Below are positions 1 through 6,922 of a stretch of DNA of 6,922 bases, one piece after another; positions within the stretch are counted from its first letter, which is position 1, and each line of letters starts with the position of its first letter. Both the position numbers and the translations under genes were made by a program. The notes under the pieces are model-generated. The model had not been told where the DNA came from. It did no database searches and was given only the letters and a program-made list of their open reading frames with translations. This stretch comes from DASRIA01 sp035650255. Lineage in GTDB: Bacteria > Actinomycetota > Thermoleophilia > Solirubrobacterales > JBBDJG01. The stretch covers positions 1-6,922 of the forward strand of contig DASRIA010000042.1 of the NCBI GenBank assembly GCA_035650255.1, in the 5' to 3' direction.

Positions 1-599
1 ATGTCCGCGTCCGAGACGTTCTTGGCGTCCTCGGTGACCTTCTGGGTGAGCCGCTGCTGGAGCTCGTTCAGCTTCACGCGGAACAGGACGTCCTTCTCGG
101 TCATGCCGGAGGTCTTCAGGAACTGCTGGTACTGCTTGTCGTTCGGGAAGACCTGCTTCTTCTGGTCCTCGAGCGCCTTCTGAAGCTCGGCGTCCTTGAT
201 CTTCACGCCGCGCTTCTCGGCCTCCTGCTGGACCCACTCGCCCTGGATCAGGAACTGCATGACCTCGCGCTTGAGCGTGTCGTACTCGCTCTTGCACTGC
301 TTCTTGAGCGCTTCGTCGGAGGGCTTCTGCTGGCCCTTCGGCACCGGCGTCTTCTTCTTCGCGGCCACGCACGCCTCGTAGTCGGGCGGCTTCGGCACGG
401 CGGAGGCGCCGCCCGAGGACTGCGACTGGCCCTTCACGGCGATGCCCATCCACTTGTCGAACTCGTCCTGCGTGATGGTCGAGTCGCCGACCTTGGCGAC
501 CGCGCCGGCGGGCACGTCGTTGCCGCAGCCGGAGAGCGCGACGAGCCCCAGAAGGGCCGCCGCGACGGCGCACAGAGAGAGTGTGAAGGCACGTGTCAT
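1..599 (-). CDS. SurA/PrsA-like peptidylprolyl isomerase lipoprotein (5' part, continues beyond window)
   Basis: This is an exported lipoprotein of the SurA/PrsA foldase type, which assists folding of proteins outside the cytoplasmic membrane. The first 199 residues are visible and the C-terminal end lies beyond base 1. The start is ATG at 599-597. Residues 4-24 form a hydrophobic signal sequence ending in the lipobox L-S-G-C, so Cys25 would be lipidated and anchored to the membrane. Residues 30-50 (AVAKVGDSTITQDEFDKW) match the opening of SurA_N domains, and residues 105-199 are the helical, Lys/Gln-rich SurA_N core with the typical pattern of an EW..QEAEKRGV stretch followed by a long amphipathic region. 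A low-complexity insert at about residues 55-103 contains Cys77 and Cys102. The parvulin PPIase domain, if present, is outside the window. No clear Shine-Dalgarno sequence precedes the ATG. The gene starts 43 bases after the mfd stop on the same strand, so co-transcription with mfd is likely. The family call is firm; whether it has isomerase activity cannot be seen. Confidence 0.85.
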   Translation of the reverse strand, partial: MTRAFTLSLCAVAAALLGLVALSGCGNDVPAGAVAKVGDSTITQDEFDKWMGIAVKGQSQSSGGASAVPKPPDYEACVAAKKKTPVPKGQQKPSDEALKKQCKSEYDTLKREVMQFLIQGEWVQQEAEKRGVKIKDAELQKALEDQKKQVFPNDKQYQQFLKTSGMTEKDVLFRVKLNELQQRLTQKVTEDAKNVSDAD

Positions 600-642
600 C
601 GCCAAGCGGCGGCGAAGGGTAGCGAACGAATTTGGAGCGTCT

Positions 643-4032
<3,390 letters not shown>

Positions 4033-4036
4033 TCAA

Positions 4037-4068
4037 GGATAGATACGCTCGCTCCTGCATCCACTTGC
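4037..4068. promoter_or_regulatory. Candidate divergent promoter region between mfd and the small membrane protein gene
   Basis: mfd (minus) and the 4093 gene (plus) are divergent, so promoters should lie in 4000-4092. The only A/T-rich patch here is GGATAGATAC at 4037-4046. Read on the minus strand it offers TATCTA (4045-4040) or TATCCT (4041-4036) as a -10 element. The first would place transcription start at about 4033, immediately before the GTG at 4032, making an almost leaderless mfd message. The second would start at about 4029 and fit the ATG at 3999. Read on the plus strand, TAGATA (4040-4045) could serve the small gene with a leader of about 40 bases. No convincing -35 hexamer is seen for either direction, so this is a weak call. 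Confidence 0.3.
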
Positions 4069-4080
4069 CCTGACCCGAGG

Positions 4081-4086
4081 AAGGAG
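4081..4086 (+). promoter_or_regulatory. Strong Shine-Dalgarno site for the 4093 gene
   Basis: AAGGAG lies six bases before the ATG at 4093, which is ideal spacing. It is the clearest ribosome binding site in the window. It fixes the start of the small membrane protein gene and supports its being a real gene despite its opposite orientation to its neighbours. Confidence 0.8.
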
Positions 4087-4092
4087 CTTTCG

Positions 4093-4464
4093 ATGAGCAA
4101 GAAGGACAAGGAGAAGGCGGCCACTGCAATCGCCGCGGGCCGCGTCGCGATCGGTGCCAGCGCCTACCTCGCGCCCAACCTCTCGGGCCGCCTGTTCGGG
4201 CTCGACCCGGACGGGAACCCGCAGGCCTCGTACCTCGGCCGGCTGTTCGGCGCCCGCGACGTCGCGCTCGGCGCGGGAGTGCTGCGCAGCCCGCGCAAGC
4301 AAAAGGACGCCTGGGTCGCAGCCGGCATGGCGTGCGACGTCGCAGACGTGGGCGCGGGAGCGCTGGCCGGCATCCGCGGGACGCTGCCTCCGTCGGCGGC
4401 CGCGATGGTCACCGCGACCGCCGCGTTCTTCGCGCTGACGAGCGCGTACCTGCTGCAGCAGTGA
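4093..4464 (+). CDS. Small integral membrane protein, DUF4267-like
   Basis: This is a 123-residue protein of unknown function that appears to sit in the cytoplasmic membrane. A Lys-rich N-terminus (MSKKDKEKAAT) is followed by about four hydrophobic segments, at roughly residues 10-30, 50-64, 72-92 and 99-121. Short polar links include the conserved-looking stretches GRLFGLDPDGNPQASYLGR (32-50) and FGARDVALG (52-60). The pattern of an Arg/Gly-rich first helix, an Ala-Pro turn, a phenylalanine-glycine motif and a G-x-R-D helix resembles small actinobacterial proteins of the DUF4267 type. That likeness comes from motif memory, not a search. Third codon positions are strongly G/C, as in the neighbours. 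It is the only plus-strand gene here, divergent from mfd and convergent with the MFS gene, so it is probably its own transcription unit. No catalytic residues are recognisable and no specific function is proposed. Confidence 0.8.
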   Translation: MSKKDKEKAATAIAAGRVAIGASAYLAPNLSGRLFGLDPDGNPQASYLGRLFGARDVALGAGVLRSPRKQKDAWVAAGMACDVADVGAGALAGIRGTLPPSAAAMVTATAAFFALTSAYLLQQ

Positions 4465-4524
4465 CGGGGGAGTGACGCAGAATCGCTGGTAGGTAGGAGA
4501 AGTGCCTCAAGCGCGGTCGATTCA

Positions 4525-4556
4525 CAACCGTATGGGTGGTCAATCGACCACGGTTG
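4525..4556. terminator. Candidate bidirectional terminator hairpin in a convergent spacer
   Basis: The 110-base space between the stop of the small plus-strand gene (4464) and the stop of the MFS gene (4575) contains a two-part inverted repeat. The outer arms CAACCG (4525-4530) and CGGTTG (4551-4556) pair perfectly. Inside them TGGTC (4537-4541) pairs with GACCA (4546-4550) around the loop AATC, leaving a six-base bulge at 4531-4536. Its position between two converging genes fits a terminator serving both. No T-run follows on either strand, so it would be a non-canonical or weak intrinsic terminator, or simply a protein site. Confidence 0.35.
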
Positions 4557-4574
4557 GCCGTCGGCCGGTAGCAG

Positions 4575-5780
4575 TCAGCCTCGTAGCGTGTCGCGGAGCA
4601 CCCACGCAATTGCGATCGACGCGGCGGCTGCCGCCGCGGCCGCGAGCAGCGCCTCGCGCACGCCCGCGCTCTCGACCAGCACGCCGCTGAGCACTCCGCC
4701 GAGGGCGAAGCCCGCGACCACCGCCGTCATCTCCCACGTGTAGGCCTCGGTCACCGCGCCCTCGGGAGCGAGGCGGCCCACCAGCGCCGCGCTGGTTGCC
4801 GCCCACGGCGCGACGAAGAAACCCGCCAGCGCCATCAGCACCAGCATCACCACGATCGAGCCGGCAAAGGCGAGCGGCAGCAGTGCAGCTCCGAACACCG
4901 CGGCGAAGCAGATCATCTGCGTCGACAGATGGGCGGACAGCGAGCGCGATCCGTACCACACGCCCCCCAGCATGCTGCCCGCGGCCAGCGCCGCGAGCAG
5001 CACGCCGCCCACGGCGTTCGAGCCCCGCTCGTCGGCGAACGCCGGCATCGTCACCTCGAGCGTGCCGAACGAGAGGCCGAACGAGGCGCTGACGACCAGC
5101 AAGGTGCGCACCCCCGGGGATGCGAGCGCGCCGAGCAGGTGATCCGGTCCGGCATTGGAGCCCGCTTCGCGCGAGGCGCGCGTGGCCGCGAACGCCAGCG
5201 TTCCCACCGAGGTCACGACGGCGACGAAGCCCAGCGCCGCCTGGGGCGACGCGATCGCGACGAGCAGCGCCACCAGCAGCGGGCCGGTGATGAAGAAGGC
5301 TTCCTGCACGATCGCCTCGAACGCGAACGCAGTCGCGGCCAGGTCCTCGGTGCCCGCCATCGACGTGAGGAGGGCGCGCGTCGCGGCGAACAGCGGCGGG
5401 TAGGTGACACCAAACGGGATCGCGACTGCGATCAGCGGGAGCAGGTCGTCCACGGTCGATCCCACGATCGCGAGCGCCGCGACGGACAGCGGGAACGCAA
5501 CGCCGCAGAAGACCAGCACCGGCGTCTGGCCGATGCGGTCGATCAGCCGGCCGAGCAGGGGTGATGCGATCGCACCCGCCAGGGCCTGCGTGGCGGCGAC
5601 CGCGCCCGCAGTCGCGTACGAGCCCGTCTCGTTGCTGACGAGCAGGACGATGCTCAGCGACATCATCCCGATCGGGAGCCGGCCGACGAACGCGGCGACC
5701 AGCACCGGGCGCACGCCGGGCAGCGCGAGCACCGTCGCGAACCGCCGGAGGCCTGCCGGTGCGACCGGGCGGGCGGTCAG
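4575..5780 (-). CDS. Major facilitator superfamily (MFS) transporter, probable CTG start
   Basis: This is a polytopic inner-membrane protein of the MFS type, probably a proton-coupled exporter or permease. The substrate cannot be told from the sequence. From CTG at 5780 it has 401 residues, the usual MFS length, with about 12 hydrophobic segments in two halves. The halves are joined by a polar central stretch (about 200-215, RASREAGSNAGPDH). GRLIDRIGQ (77-85) matches the MFS loop 2-3 signature. LALPGVRPVLVAAFVGRLPIG (18-38) and ASPGVRTLLVVSASFGLSFG (220-239) are matching openings of the two halves, as expected from the internal duplication of the family. The C-terminus carries eight consecutive alanines before a final helix. 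The start is uncertain. The reading frame extends far upstream, but that part overlaps the NTF2-like gene and is its shadow. CTG at 5780 overlaps the NTF2-like stop (CTGA) and has AGAGG seven bases upstream. The first GTG is at 5732 and would shorten the protein to 385 residues. Confidence 0.88.
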   Translation of the reverse strand: MTARPVAPAGLRRFATVLALPGVRPVLVAAFVGRLPIGMMSLSIVLLVSNETGSYATAGAVAATQALAGAIASPLLGRLIDRIGQTPVLVFCGVAFPLSVAALAIVGSTVDDLLPLIAVAIPFGVTYPPLFAATRALLTSMAGTEDLAATAFAFEAIVQEAFFITGPLLVALLVAIASPQAALGFVAVVTSVGTLAFAATRASREAGSNAGPDHLLGALASPGVRTLLVVSASFGLSFGTLEVTMPAFADERGSNAVGGVLLAALAAGSMLGGVWYGSRSLSAHLSTQMICFAAVFGAALLPLAFAGSIVVMLVLMALAGFFVAPWAATSAALVGRLAPEGAVTEAYTWEMTAVVAGFALGGVLSGVLVESAGVREALLAAAAAAAASIAIAWVLRDTLRG

Positions 5781-6193
5781 TCCTGCGCCTCTTCGACCGA
5801 GACGCCGGCTGCTGCCAGGGCTTCCTCCTTGGTCTGGAAGAGCTTGCCGGACAGGATCCGTCCGTCGCGGAACCGCCACAGCCACGCCCCGCTCGCCTCC
5901 ATTTCGATGCCGCTCCCGCGGCCGCGGGCGCGAACCGCGGCGACGGTCATGAGCCAGTCCGAATCGAGGTCGACGGGATCGAGGACTTCGACGCTGAAGC
6001 TCTCCCACGCCTCGAGCTGGTCCGTCCAGTGGCGAATCAGGCCCTCGTGCCCCCTGTAGACGCCGCTCCAGGGAGATCGTGAGGCCGACCAGTCCCACAC
6101 GATCTCGGGATCGACGCACTCGAGCACACCGTCGAGGTCCTGGTCGGTCCACCTCGCGAAGAGCGTTCGCACGATGTCGACGTTCTCGCTCAT
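5777..6193 (-). CDS. NTF2-like / SnoaL-fold protein
   Basis: This is a 138-residue soluble protein of the NTF2-like superfamily, whose cone-shaped fold serves enzymes (ketosteroid isomerase, SnoaL-type cyclases) and binding proteins alike. Visible marks are the N-terminal helices MSENVDIVRTLFARWTDQDL (1-20), a D-P-E-I-V-W-D strand (28-34), the Y-R-G-H-E-G-L-I-R-H-W motif (46-56) typical of SnoaL-like proteins, and the closing strand WLWRFRDGRI (104-113). It ends FQTKEEALAAAGV, a tail often seen in actinobacterial members of the family. The ATG at 6193 overlaps the pth stop by four bases (ATGA), so translation is probably coupled to pth. Its own stop overlaps the start of the MFS gene. Whether it is an enzyme or a binding protein cannot be decided here, and its partner role with the MFS transporter is only suggested by position. 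Confidence 0.87.
   Translation of the reverse strand: MSENVDIVRTLFARWTDQDLDGVLECVDPEIVWDWSASRSPWSGVYRGHEGLIRHWTDQLEAWESFSVEVLDPVDLDSDWLMTVAAVRARGRGSGIEMEASGAWLWRFRDGRILSGKLFQTKEEALAAAGVSVEEAQD
5788..5792 (-). promoter_or_regulatory. Ribosome binding site supporting the MFS CTG start
   Basis: AGAGG on the minus strand (5792-5788), within the end of the NTF2-like gene, stands seven bases before CTG at 5780. The alternative GTG start at 5732 has only a weak GGCGG-like match upstream, so this site favours the CTG. Confidence 0.4.
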
Positions 6194-6789
6194 TCGCCGG
6201 CAGACTCAGCGTATTCGCGCTCGAGCAGCCGCTCGGTCTCCTCGGCGGCGCGCTCGATCAGCTCGCGCACCTGGCCGGGCGGCTCCGCGAACCGCGAGAG
6301 CACGTGCGCCGAGACGATCTCGGGATCGGTGGAGTCCGGCCGGCCGACGCCGACGCGCACGCGCCAGAAGTCCGCGCCGCCGACTCCCTGCTTGACGCTC
6401 TTGAGCCCGTTGTGACCGGCGACGCCGCCGCCCTTCCGGGCGCGCACCTCGCCGAACGGGAGATCGATCTCGTCGTGCACGACGACCAGCCGGTCGAGGT
6501 CGAGTTTGTACTGGCCGCGGGCGGGGCCGATCGCGCGGCCCGACTCGTTCATGTAGGTCTGCGGCAGCAGCACCGCGACGCGCGGCATCCCGGGCCCGAT
6601 GCGGCCGTCGGTGATCAGCCCGCCGAACTGCTTTCGCGCGCGCGGGAGTCCCCAGCGCTGCGCCAGGAGGTTCGCCACCTCGAAGCCGAGGTTGTGGCGG
6701 GTGCCGGAGTAGCGGGACCCCGGGTTGCCGAGGCCGACTAACAGGAAGTCGACGGGAGCACTCGGCCGGCGGCCGCCGAACAGACGCAG
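6190..6789 (-). CDS. pth: Peptidyl-tRNA hydrolase, apparent CTG start
   Basis: Pth is a cytoplasmic enzyme that cleaves the ester bond of peptidyl-tRNAs dropped from the ribosome, freeing tRNA for reuse. From CTG at 6789 it has 199 residues, normal for the bacterial family. All signature sites are present: V-G-L-G-N-P-G (18-24, Asn22), T-R-H-N (30-33, catalytic His32), P-Q-T-Y-M-N-E-S-G (Asn81), V-V-H-D-E-I-D-L-P (Asp106) and G-G-V-A-G-H-N-G-L-K-S (Asn127). The start is unusual. Between the in-frame TAG ending bL25 (6795-6793) and the catalytic motifs there is no ATG, GTG or TTG. The first GTG, at 6678, would delete Asn22 and His32 and cannot be right. CTG at 6789 has GAGGG seven bases upstream, and gives an N-terminus reading M-R-L-F-G-G-R-R. 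CTG at 6783 or 6744 is possible but has poorer context. The gene follows bL25 by three bases and overlaps the next gene by four. Confidence 0.95.
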   Translation of the reverse strand: MRLFGGRRPSAPVDFLLVGLGNPGSRYSGTRHNLGFEVANLLAQRWGLPRARKQFGGLITDGRIGPGMPRVAVLLPQTYMNESGRAIGPARGQYKLDLDRLVVVHDEIDLPFGEVRARKGGGVAGHNGLKSVKQGVGGADFWRVRVGVGRPDSTDPEIVSAHVLSRFAEPPGQVRELIERAAEETERLLEREYAESAGE

Positions 6790-6792
6790 GGG

Positions 6793-6922
6793 CTAGCCCT
6801 CGTCGCCGCCCTCGGAGGCGCCCTCCTCGGCACCTTCCGCCGGAGCCTCCTCGCCCTCCGGAGCCTCCTCGCCCTCGCCGACCAGCTCAGCCTCTTCCTC
6901 GATCTCCGCCTCGGGCTCCTCG
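6793..6922 (-). CDS. rplY: 50S ribosomal protein bL25 (CTC type), C-terminal tail only
   Basis: Only the last 42 residues are inside the window. They form a highly acidic tail that includes E-L-V-G-E-G-E-E-A-P, ending E-G-G-D-E-G before TAG at 6795-6793. Long Glu-rich, Ala/Pro-dotted tails with an E-L-V-G-E motif are typical of the general-stress (CTC) form of ribosomal protein bL25 in actinobacteria, which binds 5S rRNA through its N-terminal domain. The position immediately before pth, a widely conserved neighbour pair, supports this. The call rests mostly on synteny and composition because the folded domains lie beyond the edge. A different acidic-tailed protein cannot be excluded. Confidence 0.72.
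   Translation of the reverse strand, partial: EEPEAEIEEEAELVGEGEEAPEGEEAPAEGAEEGASEGGDEG
6797..6801 (-). promoter_or_regulatory. Ribosome binding site deciding the pth CTG start
   Basis: GAGGG on the minus strand (6801-6797) lies within the last codons of bL25 and seven bases before CTG at 6789. It is the only good Shine-Dalgarno match near the pth N-terminus, so it favours this CTG over the CTG codons at 6783 and 6744. Confidence 0.5.
6841..6876 (-). repeat. Perfect 18-base tandem repeat in the bL25 acidic tail
   Basis: Two identical 18-base units (6841-6858 and 6859-6876) lie back to back in frame and encode the hexapeptide E-G-E-E-A-P twice. Identity at third codon positions too points to recent duplication by slippage rather than selection on the peptide alone. 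Being a multiple of three, a change in copy number would alter tail length without breaking the frame. Confidence 0.85.

Noticed and set aside
600..642. Possible promoter or terminator between mfd and the SurA-like gene
   Set aside because: The 43 bases contain no hairpin with a T-run and no convincing -10/-35 pair; read-through from mfd is the simpler view.
4619..4645. GC-rich near-palindrome that could be a hairpin
   Set aside because: It is explained by the run of eight alanine codons at the MFS C-terminus.
4502..4690. A 62-codon plus-strand frame starting at GTG 4502 after a purine-rich AGGTAGGAGA
   Set aside because: The Shine-Dalgarno match is too close to the GTG, the second half is Arg/Pro-rich shadow of the MFS 3' end, and no family is recognisable.
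4929..5564. A 211-codon plus-strand frame antisense to the MFS gene
   Set aside because: It is an Arg/Glu/His-rich shadow frame without domains. The minus strand encodes clear membrane helices.
5781..6152. Upstream extension of the MFS frame by 124 codons
   Set aside because: It overlaps the NTF2-like gene completely, is Arg/Gly/Pro-rich and non-membrane, and would place an odd soluble tail on an MFS protein.
6079..6741. A 220-codon plus-strand frame antisense to pth
   Set aside because: Pth on the minus strand has all catalytic motifs. This frame shows none and is a shadow.

Overview
The window is GC-rich, with strongly GC-biased third codon positions. It carries a run of housekeeping and accessory genes, all on the minus strand except one small gene. 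The GC content, the lipoprotein form of the SurA/PrsA-type chaperone with its cysteine-bearing insert, and the order bL25 - pth - ... - mfd - SurA-like protein suggest an actinobacterium, probably of the Thermoleophilia/Solirubrobacterales type. That placement is an inference from gene content and style; no rRNA is present to prove it.

Read in the direction of minus-strand transcription (right to left), the layout is as follows. First comes the acidic C-terminal tail of ribosomal protein bL25 (6793-6922, cut by the window edge). Next are peptidyl-tRNA hydrolase (pth, 6190-6789), an NTF2/SnoaL-fold protein (5777-6193) and an MFS-type membrane transporter (4575-5780). These four are packed with gaps of +3, -4 and -4 bases and look like one translationally coupled operon. 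A 110-base convergent spacer with a hairpin follows. Then comes a lone plus-strand gene for a small four-helix membrane protein (4093-4464) with a strong ribosome binding site, and a short divergent promoter region. The full-length transcription-repair coupling factor mfd follows (643-3999 or 4032), and 43 bases later the 5' part of a secreted SurA/PrsA-like lipoprotein chaperone (1-599, cut by the window edge).

Functionally, bL25 and Pth belong to translation (ribosome assembly and peptidyl-tRNA recycling). Mfd links stalled RNA polymerase to nucleotide excision repair. The SurA-like lipoprotein helps fold exported proteins. In many Gram-positive bacteria these genes sit together as ctc/rplY-pth-mfd-prsA. 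Here three accessory genes (NTF2-like, MFS, small membrane protein) lie between pth and mfd, which looks like a lineage-specific insertion into a conserved cluster.

I found no mobile element, CRISPR array, RNA gene or undescribed multi-gene system. The most unusual signal is translational. pth has no in-frame ATG, GTG or TTG upstream of its catalytic motifs, so it must begin at CTG (or another non-standard event must occur). The MFS gene also appears best explained by a CTG start inside a CTGA stop/start overlap.
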